Assembly: GCF_003666245.1 (NCBI RefSeq)
Contig: NZ_MJLZ01000020.1
Coordinates: forward strand, 1-64,000
Direction of reading: 5' to 3'
Length of the DNA: 64,000 nt
DNA from: Brenneria alni
Lineage (GTDB): Bacteria > Pseudomonadota > Gammaproteobacteria > Enterobacterales > Enterobacteriaceae
Notes under the pieces: model-generated
What the model saw: only the letters and a program-made list of their open reading frames with translations
What the model was told of the DNA's origin: nothing
Database searches by the model: none
Program-made: the position numbers and the translations under genes
In this document: positions 15,210 to 24,294 of the stretch, in pieces
How positions within the stretch are numbered: the first letter of the stretch is position 1
How the letters are laid out: each line of letters starts with the position of its first letter

Positions 15210-15566
15210 ATGTCCGTATTAACCAAAATTCAGCGCCAGCGACTGTTGGGCTGGCTGATTGCCGCCGTGGTATTGCTGATCGTTATCGCGTTGACATCGC
15301 CGCAGCAGTTAGGCATCACCGTCTACAAACTCTCGCTGGTATCGCTGGCCGCCGTGCTGGGCTACCACCTCGACCGGGGATTATTTCCGTATGCCAGCCC
15401 CGGCAGTTACCTGCGCCACGACTGGAAAACCACTGCCGCCTATCAGGGGGAGGAACAGCCGGAGTTTCCCATTGTGCCAGGATTTGAACTGGTGTTCGCC
15501 GCCGTACTGCTGCGCCGGGCGGTGATTGTGCTGGCGGTGGTGCTGGGCGTGACGCTGGGGCTATGA
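15210..15566 (+). CDS. Putative holin, two membrane spans
   Basis: The 118-residue protein has two adjacent hydrophobic helices (LLGWLIAAVVLLIVIALTS and VYKLSLVSLAAVLGYHL) and a third near the C-terminus (AVIVLAVVLGVTLGL). It matches the putative holins that precede the transglycosylase gene in BcepMu/B3-like phages. GGGAG precedes the ATG at 15210. Its stop overlaps the next gene. It would form the membrane lesion that starts lysis. Confidence 0.8.
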   Translation: MSVLTKIQRQRLLGWLIAAVVLLIVIALTSPQQLGITVYKLSLVSLAAVLGYHLDRGLFPYASPGSYLRHDWKTTAAYQGEEQPEFPIVPGFELVFAAVLLRRAVIVLAVVLGVTLGL

Positions 15567-16195
15567 CGATGCGCCGGCTACTGTTGTTATCGCTGTTGCT
15601 CGCGTCCTGCCATGCCGTGCCGGTACAGGCGGATATTCCGCCCAATGCCGAACGCTATCAGCGAGAACTGACGCGCAACGCTCGCGTTATCTGGGGACTG
15701 GATGCGCCGGTGGCTACCTTCGCCGGGCAGATCCATCAGGAGTCGCAGTGGAAAACCAACGCAAAATCGCCGGTCGGCGCGCAGGGACTGGCGCAGTTTA
15801 TGCCCGCCACGTCAAAGTGGATTGCCGATATCTATCCCGCCGAACTGGGCGCCAACCAGCCGTACAACCCGTCATGGTCGCTGCGTGCGCTGGTGCAATA
15901 CAACCAGTGGCACTGGCGGCGCATCACTGCTGCCGGCGATTGCGACCGCATGGCGTTTACGCTGTCGGCCTATAACGGCGGGCTGGGCTGGGTGCAGCGT
16001 GACCGCAAGCTGGCAGCGCAACGCGGTCTGGACAGTTCCCGCTACTGGGATCAGGTCGAGCGGGTCAACGCTGGCCGCTCCGGCGCCAATTTCCGCGAGA
16101 ATCGCGGCTATCCCGATCGCATTATTCACCGCTGGCAACCGCTGTATGTCGATGCCGGCTGGGGACTGGGGGTGTGCGATGAGCACCGTGATTAG
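15563..16195 (+). CDS. Lytic transglycosylase endolysin (SLT domain)
   Basis: The 210-residue protein cleaves peptidoglycan. The SLT motif has the catalytic glutamate E60 in HQESQWKTNAKSPVGAQGLAQ, followed by FMPATSKWIADIYP and the SAYNGGLGWVQRD motif. An N-terminal signal with a possible lipobox (LLLASC) suggests export or membrane tethering rather than holin-only release. It overlaps the holin stop by four bases and is followed by spanin genes. Confidence 0.9.
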   Translation: MTMRRLLLLSLLLASCHAVPVQADIPPNAERYQRELTRNARVIWGLDAPVATFAGQIHQESQWKTNAKSPVGAQGLAQFMPATSKWIADIYPAELGANQPYNPSWSLRALVQYNQWHWRRITAAGDCDRMAFTLSAYNGGLGWVQRDRKLAAQRGLDSSRYWDQVERVNAGRSGANFRENRGYPDRIIHRWQPLYVDAGWGLGVCDEHRD

Positions 16196-16622
16196 GGCTG
16201 TCTGGGGTGCGATTTGGCCGTACCTGCTGGCCACCGCAGTAGCGGTGGCGTGCTATCAACTCGGCAAGCGTGACGGGCGCACCGCCGTCAGTCTGGAAAC
16301 TTCACAGGCGACCGCCATCGCGGCGGTCAAAACACTCACAGAATTCGCCGACGGCACCCGCGCGCTGATCGGCAGCGCCAACAAAGCCAGCGCACGCCTG
16401 GCGCAACAAATCAACGCCCGCCAGGAGGCGGACGAACAATCAACGGAGGCCATCCGTGACACTCTCAAAAAAACCGCCGCTAATCGTGTTAACTGCGTGT
16501 TTGACGCTGACGTCATGCGGCAACTCGCCGCCGCCCGTGAGCGTGCCGCAACCGCAGCAACCGCTGGTCTTACCGGCGCAACTGGCGGTGCCGTGCGAAC
16601 GGCCGGTGGCGGCAGCCAGTAA
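16179..16622 (+). CDS. Rz-like i-spanin
   Basis: This 147-residue protein has one N-terminal membrane span (WPYLLATAVAVACYQLG) and a long periplasmic alpha-helical part (residues about 35-110). It pairs with the embedded lipoprotein at 16456 to fuse inner and outer membranes in the last lysis step. It begins within the last codons of the transglycosylase gene, with GGGGG upstream. Confidence 0.75.
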   Translation: MSTVIRAVWGAIWPYLLATAVAVACYQLGKRDGRTAVSLETSQATAIAAVKTLTEFADGTRALIGSANKASARLAQQINARQEADEQSTEAIRDTLKKTAANRVNCVFDADVMRQLAAARERAATAATAGLTGATGGAVRTAGGGSQ

Positions 16623-16740
16623 CGGCATGGATGACCTGGCGATCGCGCAAAAACAGTTATACGACCAGTACGGTATCTGTGCCGGACGGTTGTTTGAGGT
16701 TATCAAGTGTACCCAGGGAGGCAATTGTGGGGATAAATGA
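16456..16740 (+). CDS. Rz1-like o-spanin lipoprotein
   Basis: The 94-residue lipoprotein starts at GTG 16456 behind a strong GGAGG and overlaps the i-spanin gene in another frame, the classic Rz/Rz1 layout. The lipobox is LTSC, with a proline-rich mature N-terminus (GNSPPPVSVPQPQQPLVLPA) typical of o-spanins. Its C-terminus extends beyond Rz and overlaps the DUF2730 start. Confidence 0.82.
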   Translation: MTLSKKPPLIVLTACLTLTSCGNSPPPVSVPQPQQPLVLPAQLAVPCERPVAAASNGMDDLAIAQKQLYDQYGICAGRLFEVIKCTQGGNCGDK

Positions 16741-17029
16741 TCTGAGTTTTAACTGGCAGTTTCTGCAATGGGCGGTGATGGCTGTCGTCGGGGTTTATAC
16801 CTGGCTGATAGGGCGTCAGTCCGCCAGTCAGAAGGAGTTGCTGGAGTTGCGTACGCGTATCACCACCCTGGAAGCGCAGGTCGCGCAGGTGCCGACACAG
16901 TCTCAAATCACCGAGCTAATCAGCAAGTTGAGCCACACCCAGGCGCAATTATTGGGCATGAGTGAGCAGATTGCCGCGATATCCCGACGCACTGAAACCA
17001 TTAATGATTATTTGTTGCAGACTAAGTGA
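16727..17029 (+). CDS. DUF2730 family protein
   Basis: The 100-residue protein has an N-terminal membrane span (FLQWAVMAVVGVYTWLIG) followed by a coiled coil (LLELRTRITTLEAQVAQVPT). It is conserved between lysis and terminase genes of Mu-like phages (similar to Mu gp25). A GTG start at 16727 with GGGAGG is chosen. The exact role is unknown; association with lysis or packaging is suggested by position only. Confidence 0.78.
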   Translation: MGINDLSFNWQFLQWAVMAVVGVYTWLIGRQSASQKELLELRTRITTLEAQVAQVPTQSQITELISKLSHTQAQLLGMSEQIAAISRRTETINDYLLQTK

Positions 17030-17035
17030 GGCGCT

Positions 17036-17332
17036 ATGAAGTACCAGGATTTTCTGCGTGAGGACAGGCGGCTGGTCATTCTGCGCATTCTGTCTGAACT
17101 GCCGGGCTATCGCGCCAACAGTTCGCTGATCTACAGCGCGCTGGTGCAGTTCGGCCATTCGCCCAGCCGCGATCAGGTCAAATCGGAACTGCGCTGGCTG
17201 GAGGAACAGGGGCTGGTGTCCATTGAAGACGTCGGACCGGTATTGGTCGCCACCGAAACCGAGCGCGGCGCCGACGTCGCAGCTGGTCGGGCGACCGTTC
17301 CGGGAGTAAAACGCCCTGGCGCAGGGGGTTGA
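17036..17332 (+). CDS. Mu-like winged-helix phage protein
   Basis: The 98-residue protein (MKYQDFLREDRRLVILRILS, then DQVKSELRWLEEQGLVSIED) has an ArsR-like winged helix and belongs to the Mu gp26-like group beside the terminase genes. It starts six bases after the DUF2730 stop. A regulatory or packaging role is unproven. Confidence 0.75.
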   Translation: MKYQDFLREDRRLVILRILSELPGYRANSSLIYSALVQFGHSPSRDQVKSELRWLEEQGLVSIEDVGPVLVATETERGADVAAGRATVPGVKRPGAGG

Positions 17333-17333
17333 T

Positions 17334-17885
17334 ATGGGGCGTAAATCCAGTATTCACCGTCTGCCTGCCGATATCCGATCTCATATCGAGCGCCGGCTGC
17401 GCGAGGATGCTCTGACGCTCGATGAGCTGATTGCCGATCTGCACGAACATTTTCCCGATGTCGAAGTCGCGCCGAGCCGCAGCGCGTTAGGCCGCTATAA
17501 GCAGTCGTTTGAGCAGGTTGTATCCCGCATGCGCGAGCAGGACCAGATGGCGCGTCTGTTGGTCAGTGAACTGGGCGAGAACCCGGACGAGCGAGCCGGG
17601 GCGCTGATGGTGCAGGCCGTCACCACGCTGACGGCTCATGCATCGTTTGTGGCGCAGAATGAAGAAAACCCGGATATCGATACCGTGCGCCATCTGGCGC
17701 GCGCCGCCAAAGATGTTTTGCAGGCGCGTAAAGCCTCGCTGGATGAGCGCCGGGAAATTGAACGTGCCGCACGAGAGCGGCTGCTGCGCGAACAGCAGGA
17801 TAATCTGCAACAAGTGGCCAGTGCTCAGGGGCTAAGTGAAGATCAGGTCCAGTTCTGGCGCGAACGCGTGCTGGGGATCAAGTGA
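17334..17885 (+). CDS. DUF3486 family protein (small terminase-like, Mu gp27)
   Basis: The 183-residue protein matches DUF3486/Mu gp27: MGRKSSIHRLPADIRSHIER, then LIADLHEHFPDVEVAPSRSA. The N-terminal half has a helix-turn-helix-like DNA-binding region, and the C-terminal half is helical. It directly precedes the large terminase, so it is the likely small terminase that recognises phage DNA for headful packaging. Confidence 0.85.
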   Translation: MGRKSSIHRLPADIRSHIERRLREDALTLDELIADLHEHFPDVEVAPSRSALGRYKQSFEQVVSRMREQDQMARLLVSELGENPDERAGALMVQAVTTLTAHASFVAQNEENPDIDTVRHLARAAKDVLQARKASLDERREIERAARERLLREQQDNLQQVASAQGLSEDQVQFWRERVLGIK

Positions 17886-19585
17886 TGAACGAACCCCAGG
17901 CGATGAAGCCGCTGGCATCCACGGTACGGGTCGTCGAATGGGACGAACTGCCGCCGCGCGCCCGCGATATCCCGTTTGCCTTTAACCCGCTGGCTGACGG
18001 CGTATTGATGGCGCACCAGGTCGAATGCCTGAAATTCAACGTTTCTATCCTCGCCGTTCCCAAAGGCCGACGAACCGGCATTACGTTCGCCTGGGGGCTG
18101 AATTCCACCCTGATAGCCGGTGCCCGCAAATCCGCTGGCGGCAACAACGTTTATTACATCGGCGATACAAAAGAGAAAGGGCTGGAGTTTATCGGCTACG
18201 TAGCCAAGTTTGGCCGCGTCATCGCCCAGCAGCAGGCGCAGGCCATCTCCAGCATCGAAGAGTTTCTATTTGAGGATCAGGACGAACAGGGAAACACCCG
18301 CCAGATAACCGCCTATCGCGTGCGGTTCGCCAGCGGTTTTCAGGTCACGGCGCTGTCGTCCCGCCCGGCTAACATTCGCGGGCTGCAAGGCGTGGTGATT
18401 ATCGATGAGGCCGCGTTCCATCCGGACGTTCAGGGCGTGCTGGATGCCGCCACCGCGCTATTGATTTGGGGCGGAAAGATTGTGGTGATCAGTTCAGAAA
18501 ATGGCAAGAACAACCCGTTCTACCAGTTTCATAGGGATATTGAAAATGGGCGATACGGTGAGGATGCAGCGGTGTTTAGGGTGACCTTTGATGATGCCGT
18601 CGGCAATGGTCTGTTTGAGCGTGTCTGCATGATGAAAGGAGAGACGGCAACGGTTGAGGACAAACAGGCGTGGTACGCCCGTATCCGCAATGCCTACGGT
18701 CCGCGCAAGGCGGCGATGCGTGAGGAACTGGACGCTATTCCGCGCGACGGCAACGGCATCTGTATTCCAGGCGTTTGGATCGAGCGGGCCATGCCGGAGG
18801 AGCGGCCGGTCATTCGCCTGGTGTGTGATGATGAATTTATCAACATGAGCGAACTGGAGCGCCAAAGCTGGGGCGAAGACTGGATAGACCGCAACTTACG
18901 TCCGGTGATGGCCGAAACGCTAAACCCGGAATGCCGTCATGTATTCGGTATGGACTTTGCGCGGCACCGGCACTTCTCGGCGTTAATGCCAGTGGCCATC
19001 ATGCCCAACCTGCTGCGTGATGTACCGTTTTTACTGGAACTGAACAACGTACCGTCTGCATTACAACAGCAGATTTTATTCTGGTTTATCGACCATCTTC
19101 CTCGCCAGTCCGGCGGCGCGATTGACGCCACCGGCCCCGGCATGGTGCTGGCCGAATACGCCGCCGACCGCTATGGTCGCCCCCGTATCGCTGAAATATC
19201 GTTAAATCGCCAGTGGTACGGCTTGTGGATGCCGAAATTCACCGGGCTATTTGAAGACTCAATGATTGTATTGCCGCGTGATGAAAACACCGCACAGGAT
19301 TTGCGGGCGGTGGAGACTATCGACGGCGTGCCGATGGTCGCCCGCCTTGAGCGTAAAGACCTAAAAGACCCCGAACTGGTGCGCCACGGCGACGTCGCTA
19401 TCGCCGGGTGCCTGGCAAACTACGCTGCGCTCAATCTGGCATCGGAGATTGATTTCCAGTCTTCGGGGGTACGCGATATTTACCATCAGTTGGATGGCTA
19501 TGGCGCGACGTCCGGTGGCGGCGAAATAACGGATGCCGGGTTTGGCACGGTGCGCGGTCTGAATGATTTTGGAGGGTTTATATGA
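17885..19585 (+). CDS. Terminase large subunit (Mu gp28-like)
   Basis: This 566-residue DNA-packaging motor has a Walker-A-like segment VPKGRRTGITFAW (about 58-70), Walker B GVVIIDEAAFH (about 173) and a C-terminal RNase H-like nuclease beginning FGMDFARHRH. ATG 17885 overlaps the gp27 stop. Mu-type terminases pack past the phage right end into host DNA; here the flanking DNA would be gene A of the P2-like prophage. Confidence 0.93.
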   Translation: MNEPQAMKPLASTVRVVEWDELPPRARDIPFAFNPLADGVLMAHQVECLKFNVSILAVPKGRRTGITFAWGLNSTLIAGARKSAGGNNVYYIGDTKEKGLEFIGYVAKFGRVIAQQQAQAISSIEEFLFEDQDEQGNTRQITAYRVRFASGFQVTALSSRPANIRGLQGVVIIDEAAFHPDVQGVLDAATALLIWGGKIVVISSENGKNNPFYQFHRDIENGRYGEDAAVFRVTFDDAVGNGLFERVCMMKGETATVEDKQAWYARIRNAYGPRKAAMREELDAIPRDGNGICIPGVWIERAMPEERPVIRLVCDDEFINMSELERQSWGEDWIDRNLRPVMAETLNPECRHVFGMDFARHRHFSALMPVAIMPNLLRDVPFLLELNNVPSALQQQILFWFIDHLPRQSGGAIDATGPGMVLAEYAADRYGRPRIAEISLNRQWYGLWMPKFTGLFEDSMIVLPRDENTAQDLRAVETIDGVPMVARLERKDLKDPELVRHGDVAIAGCLANYAALNLASEIDFQSSGVRDIYHQLDGYGATSGGGEITDAGFGTVRGLNDFGGFI

Positions 19586-21087
19586 GTCTGTGGAGCCGAA
19601 TGACCGGAAAAATAAAACGTCCGAAATTGGGCCAGCAAATCGCCAGTACCGGCGACGGCCGCGATATCACCCGCCCCTGGGTCGGCGCTCTGGCGCTATC
19701 GGATGACAGCGTACTGCGCCATCGCGGCGCGCCGGATTTGCAGATTTACCGCGAGGTGCTCAACGACGACGAAGTCAAATCATCCTATACCCAGCGCCAG
19801 GACGCGGTCATTTCCCGCGAGTGGAAAATTGATGCCGGCGGCGAACGCCCGATCGATATCGAGGCCGCCGAAGCGATGCGTGAACAGATTGATGCGGTCG
19901 GTTGGGATCGCGTCACGCGACTGATGCATTACGGCGTGTTCTACGGATACGCCCCCGCTGAACTGATCTACGGCACCCGCGCTAACTTATTGTGGGTGGA
20001 TGATATTCGGGTGCGCGACCGCCGGCGTTTTCGCTTCTCTCCTGGAGGCGAACTGCGGCTGCTGACGCCCGGCAATATGTTTGCCGGCGAACCCTGTCCG
20101 CCGCCGTATTTCTGGCATTTCTGCACCGGCGCCGACCACGACGATGAACCCTATGGTCTGGGACTGGCGCACTGGCTGTACTGGCCGACGTTTTTTAAAC
20201 GCAACGGCCTAAAATTCTGGATGATCTTTCTGGATAAATTCGCCATGCCAACAGTGGTGGGTAAACACCCGGAAGGCGCTACAGAAGAGCAACGGCGCAA
20301 ACTGCTGGAACTGACGCGCGCCATCGCTGCGGATAGCGGTGTGATCATGCCGGAAAAAATGCTGGTCGAATTGCTGTCCGCCGCCCGCTCCGGCACGGCG
20401 GATTATCAATCGCTGTACAACGCGATGAATGAGGCCATTCGCCGCGTCACCGTTGGGCAAATATCCAGTTCCGGCGGCGCCAGCAAAGGGATCGGCGGCG
20501 ATGAGTCTCTCCAGGCCGATATCCTGAAATCCATCGCCAAATCCGACGCCGATGTGATCTGCGAAAGCTGGAACCGTGGGCCGGGCGCCTGGTTGACCGA
20601 GCTGAATTTTCCCGGCGCCGCCGTGCCGCGCGTCTATCGGGTATTTGACGAACAGGAAGATTTGGCCAAACGCGCCGAACGCGACAAAAACATTACCGAA
20701 ACGACAGGCTACCGGCCGACGCTGGCCAGCGTGATTGAAACCTACGGCGGCGAATGGGAGCCCAAACCGGTCGAGACACCGCGTCAGCCAGCCGAGCCTG
20801 CCGCCCCGGTGCAATTGGCCGAATCAAGCACCGAGCCGGACGCGCCCGCGCTGATGGCGCAGCGGTTGAACACCGAATTGCAACCCGCCACCGATACCTG
20901 GATAAACCAGATCCGCGAATTGGTCGATAGCGTGGAATCGCTGGAGCAGCTGCGCGACGAACTGGTGACGTTGCTGCCTAACATGTCGCTGGACGATTAC
21001 GCCGCCGCGCTGGCGCAGGCGTTGTCGGCCGCGCACCTGGCGGGTCGCAGCGATATCGTCGAGGAGGCGGCGGATGGCGACGACTAA
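19582..21087 (+). CDS. Portal protein (DUF935, Mu gp29-like)
   Basis: This 501-residue DUF935 protein is the portal ring subunit. Family features include WVGALALSDDSVLRHRGAPD, FWHFCTGADHDDEPYGLGLA, and KHPEGATEEQRRKLLELTRA. It overlaps the terminase gene by four bases and the next head gene by 14, so translation is coupled. The length is normal for the family. Confidence 0.93.
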   Translation: MSLWSRMTGKIKRPKLGQQIASTGDGRDITRPWVGALALSDDSVLRHRGAPDLQIYREVLNDDEVKSSYTQRQDAVISREWKIDAGGERPIDIEAAEAMREQIDAVGWDRVTRLMHYGVFYGYAPAELIYGTRANLLWVDDIRVRDRRRFRFSPGGELRLLTPGNMFAGEPCPPPYFWHFCTGADHDDEPYGLGLAHWLYWPTFFKRNGLKFWMIFLDKFAMPTVVGKHPEGATEEQRRKLLELTRAIAADSGVIMPEKMLVELLSAARSGTADYQSLYNAMNEAIRRVTVGQISSSGGASKGIGGDESLQADILKSIAKSDADVICESWNRGPGAWLTELNFPGAAVPRVYRVFDEQEDLAKRAERDKNITETTGYRPTLASVIETYGGEWEPKPVETPRQPAEPAAPVQLAESSTEPDAPALMAQRLNTELQPATDTWINQIRELVDSVESLEQLRDELVTLLPNMSLDDYAAALAQALSAAHLAGRSDIVEEAADGDD

Positions 21088-22354
21088 CGCCAGCTACGGC
21101 ACCCTGCCGTTCTCCGAGCAGATTGCGTTTTTCCGCCGCAAACTGGCGCTGCCGACTACCGGCTGGACGGATATCTACAATGCCGAGCACGACTGGGCAT
21201 TTGTGGTGGCCGGCGCCAACCGCAACGACCTGGTGAGCGATTTTCAACAGGCGGTAGACCGTTTCATTGCCGAGGGGCGCACGCTGGCGGATTTTCGCCA
21301 GGACTTTTCGTCCATCGTTGAGAAACACGGCTGGAGCTATAACGGCGGGTTCGGCTGGCGCACGCGGGTGATCTACGACACCAATCTGCGCGGCAGCTAT
21401 CAGGGCGGACGCTTCGCTCAGTTGATGGAACACCGCGAGACCATGCCGTACTGGGAATACGTTCACAGCGACGCCGTCGAGCATCCCCGCGAGCTGCACC
21501 TGGCGTGGGACAGCATGATCCTGCGCTGGGACGATCCCTGGTGGACAACGCATTTCCCGCCCAACGGCTGGGGCTGTCAGTGTACTGTGCGCGGCCGCTC
21601 CGAATCGTGGATGAAACGCAATGGGCGCAGCGTCGATACCGCGCCGGAAATCGTCTGGGAAGATCGGACGATCGGCCAGCGCAGCATCAACGGCTCCTAC
21701 ACCGTGCGGGTGCCGCAGGGTATCGATCCGTCGTTCGAGCATACGCCGGGGCGCTCAAGGCTGGACGGCCAGACGCCGCCGCCCCGCAATGATGACCCGC
21801 TGAGCGACAATCCGGCCAGTATGAGCAGTGCCGGCGCGCCGGGCGTTCCCAGCCGGACGCCATCGGATGCGCTACCCACGCCGCGCCCGGCCAGCGCCGA
21901 GCGGCTGCTGTCTGCCGGGCTAACCGATCGGGAGTACGCTGCCGCGTTCCTGGGCGAGTTCGGCGCCACGCTGGAGCAGCCGGCGATATACCGCGACGTG
22001 GTCGGAGAGCCGCTGGTGGTTGGCTCGGCGCTGTTTACCGTACGCAAAACCGGGGCGCTCAAAATCAGCAAACGCGGCCGCGAACGGTTTTTATTACTAC
22101 TGGCCGATGCTATCCGAGAACCTGATGAAGTCTGGACGCGTATCGAATGGATGGCGGCACGCAACGCTGCCATTGTCCGACGCCGCTATATCGCCCGGTT
22201 TGATATCGACGATACAACAACGCCCGCATTGGCGGTCTTTGACGTCGGCGCTGATGGTTGGACGGGCGTAACAACATTCGCGCCTGATGACGCGGATTAT
22301 CTTGATGGGTTACGGATCGGTGTACGAACATATCGGCGAGATGAAAAAGCGTAA
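21074..22354 (+). CDS. Minor head protein (Mu gpF-like) with PBECR-type C-terminal domain
   Basis: The 426-residue protein starts with a Mu F-like domain ending in HFPPNGWGCQCTVRGRSE (about 160-175). A proline-rich linker (residues about 235-280) joins it to a C-terminal domain (VVGSALFTVRKTGALKISKR, ARNAAIVRRRYIARFDI, then YLDGLRIGVRTYRR). That domain matches, by eye, the PBECR nuclease-fold domain often fused to phage minor head proteins. It could be injected with the DNA and act on host RNA; the fusion is seen, the activity inferred. Confidence 0.8.
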   Translation: MATTNASYGTLPFSEQIAFFRRKLALPTTGWTDIYNAEHDWAFVVAGANRNDLVSDFQQAVDRFIAEGRTLADFRQDFSSIVEKHGWSYNGGFGWRTRVIYDTNLRGSYQGGRFAQLMEHRETMPYWEYVHSDAVEHPRELHLAWDSMILRWDDPWWTTHFPPNGWGCQCTVRGRSESWMKRNGRSVDTAPEIVWEDRTIGQRSINGSYTVRVPQGIDPSFEHTPGRSRLDGQTPPPRNDDPLSDNPASMSSAGAPGVPSRTPSDALPTPRPASAERLLSAGLTDREYAAAFLGEFGATLEQPAIYRDVVGEPLVVGSALFTVRKTGALKISKRGRERFLLLLADAIREPDEVWTRIEWMAARNAAIVRRRYIARFDIDDTTTPALAVFDVGADGWTGVTTFAPDDADYLDGLRIGVRTYRRDEKA

Positions 22355-22436
22355 CCCGACCACCGCCACAGCCGGGTTACCGCTGCGCGTGGGATTGGAG
22401 GCCCTGGCGGGGGCTGCCCGCGCATTGATTAAATAA
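22305..22436 (+). CDS. Possible small protein overlapping the minor head gene end
   Basis: This 43-residue frame (MGYGSVYEHIGEMKKRNPTT, then GLPLRVGLEALAGAARALIK) opens inside the end of the PBECR-domain gene and fills most of the gap before the next gene. The ribosome site is weak; an internal ATG at 22341 is an alternative. Conserved-looking codon use is the only support. Confidence 0.3.
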   Translation: MGYGSVYEHIGEMKKRNPTTATAGLPLRVGLEALAGAARALIK

Positions 22437-22447
22437 TAGGATAGATT

Positions 22448-22948
22448 ATGGCCGGCGTCACGATTGTTTTTGCGGCTCAGCAGGCGCTCGACAGCCTGCT
22501 GAAAATGGAGGGCCAACTGGCCGATCCGACGCCCATGCTGGCCGAGATGGGCGAGGAACTGCTGGATATTCACAAAAAACGATTTGCTGATCAGATGTCG
22601 CCGGACGGCGTACCCTGGGCGCCGCTACAGCCGTGGTACAAAGCGGAGAAAAAGCGTAACGCCGATAAGGTGCTGACGCTGGACGGCTATCTGGGCAATA
22701 CGCTGCGCTGGCAAATTCGCGCCGGCGAGCTGCTGTTCGGCACCGACCGGCCCTACGGAGCGATCCATCATTTCGGCGGCACCATCAAACCGAAAACCGC
22801 CGGCGCGCTCAACGTAGGCGGTCGTCCGGTTAAACAGGTGACCATCCCGGCTCGGCCGTGGCTGGGGGTCTCCGACAGCGACGGCAAAACGCTGGTCGAC
22901 ATCGCGTCGGATCATCTGCAAAAGGCGTTAAAGTCGGGAGCGCCGTAA
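22448..22948 (+). CDS. Virion morphogenesis protein (Mu gpG-like)
   Basis: This 166-residue member of the phage virion morphogenesis family is related to Mu gpG and P2 gpS and probably helps join tails. Typical segments are LLDIHKKRFADQMSPDGVPW, YLGNTLRWQIRAGELLFGTD and PYGAIHHFGGTIKPK. AGGATAG precedes the start. It ends the first late block; a late promoter dyad lies in the following gap. Confidence 0.88.
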   Translation: MAGVTIVFAAQQALDSLLKMEGQLADPTPMLAEMGEELLDIHKKRFADQMSPDGVPWAPLQPWYKAEKKRNADKVLTLDGYLGNTLRWQIRAGELLFGTDRPYGAIHHFGGTIKPKTAGALNVGGRPVKQVTIPARPWLGVSDSDGKTLVDIASDHLQKALKSGAP

Positions 22949-23091
22949 AACGGCCGTAGCGGCGTTCAGGCGTTTCTGATGTGCGATGACCCCGGCGCGC
23001 GGCGTCAGGATTATTATAATAGCTTTTAATAACGCTCCCGCCGGGTTTAACCCGCCCCTGCCACGTTCCCCCGTCATTCCATCACGTTGCA

Positions 23092-23138
23092 TTATTTGCC
23101 CGAGGGCAGATTACCCCGCCGCGCGATAGCAGCATCAT
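23092..23138 (+). promoter_or_regulatory. Late promoter dyad upstream of protease/scaffold gene
   Basis: Half-sites TTATTTGCCC and GGGCAGATTA flank GA at 23092-23113, near-identical to the dyad at 15119. CATCAT starts 20 bases after the dyad (23133), as CACAAT does at the other site. The 221-bp gap also holds GGGTTTAACCC at about 23043. It corresponds in position to the I promoter of Mu. Confidence 0.7.
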
Positions 23139-23169
23139 GGCCGCATTATTGAGTGACGGACGATGATAA

Positions 23170-24294
23170 ATGCCCCAGCAATCCACAGCCACACTACCGG
23201 TTTTCATGCCCGGCACGCATACCGCGATGGACGGACGTACCGTAACGTTCACGATCGAGGATTGTCTCGACCTGGCCAGCAGCTACGACCCAGCGCTTGC
23301 CGAGGCGCCGTTTGTTATCGGTCACCCCAAACTGACGGCGCCGGCCTATGGCTGGGCGGGCCGGTTCGAGGTGCGAGACGATCTGGTTTACACCGAACCG
23401 AAACAGGTTGTGCCGGAATTTGCCGAAGCGTTTAACAAAGGATTTTGGAAAAAACGCTCGCTTTCCATCTATCTGCCGGATTCGCCCGGTAATCCCAAAC
23501 CCGGCCATTACTATCCGCGTCACGTCGGTTTTCTTGGCGCCGTACCGCCGGCGGTAAAAGGGTTGCCCGATGTGCAATTCTCCGAAGCCGGCGGCGAGAA
23601 TGCCCCGCTGGAGTTCGCTATTCCCTGGGAGACTGAACTGCTGACCGATATGTTTCGCAGCTTGCGCGACTATCTGGTCGAAAAAGAGGGCGCGGAGCGT
23701 GCCGATCAGATCCTGCCGCAGTGGCGCCTTAAATCCATTGAAGAAGCCGCCGCGCGGGCATCCGAGCCTCAGATATCACCACTGGCGTATGCCGAGGAGA
23801 CCAATGTGTCAAAAGAAAACCCAAACCTTAATCCAGCCGCTGATCTCGCGGCGCGTGAAGCGTCGCTGGTTGAACGCGAGGCGCGTATTCAGGCGCAGGA
23901 GCTAGCGCAACAGAAAGCGGCGGCCGAACAACGACGCGCCGATATCGTTTCATTTGCCGACGGGCTGGCGAAAGACGGCCGCATTCTGCCGCGTCAGAAA
24001 AACGCGGTCGTCGAAGTGCTGGTCAATCTGTCCGCCGAACCGATCTCGTTTGCCGACGGCAACGCCACGGTCAGCAAAACCCCGGAAACCCTGCTGCGGG
24101 AAATTCTGGGCGACAAACCGACGCTGCTGGATTTCAGCGAGAAAACGCCGCCGGAAGGTGAAGGAGCCGTGGATTTCGCCGACGCTGAATCCATCGCCGC
24201 CGCTGCCCAAGCGTATCAGGCGGAGCAGCAGAAACTGGGACGCACCATCTCTATCACGGCAGCCGTCCATCACATCAAGGGGAACCAGAAATGA
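23170..24294 (+). CDS. Head protease/scaffold (Mu gpI-like)
   Basis: This 374-residue protein resembles the Mu I protease-scaffold. The N-terminal part includes VFMPGTHTAMDGRTVTFTIE, KRSLSIYLPDSPGNPKPGHY and HVGFLGAVPPAVKGL. A helical, charged C-terminal half (AAREASLVEREARIQAQELA) probably serves as the internal scaffold. It starts the second late transcript. The ribosome site is weak. Confidence 0.88.
   Translation: MPQQSTATLPVFMPGTHTAMDGRTVTFTIEDCLDLASSYDPALAEAPFVIGHPKLTAPAYGWAGRFEVRDDLVYTEPKQVVPEFAEAFNKGFWKKRSLSIYLPDSPGNPKPGHYYPRHVGFLGAVPPAVKGLPDVQFSEAGGENAPLEFAIPWETELLTDMFRSLRDYLVEKEGAERADQILPQWRLKSIEEAAARASEPQISPLAYAEETNVSKENPNLNPAADLAAREASLVEREARIQAQELAQQKAAAEQRRADIVSFADGLAKDGRILPRQKNAVVEVLVNLSAEPISFADGNATVSKTPETLLREILGDKPTLLDFSEKTPPEGEGAVDFADAESIAAAAQAYQAEQQKLGRTISITAAVHHIKGNQK

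Noticed and set aside
20209-20814. Leftward 201-codon frame opposite the portal gene
   Set aside because: Antisense to DUF935 with no family features and no ribosome site.
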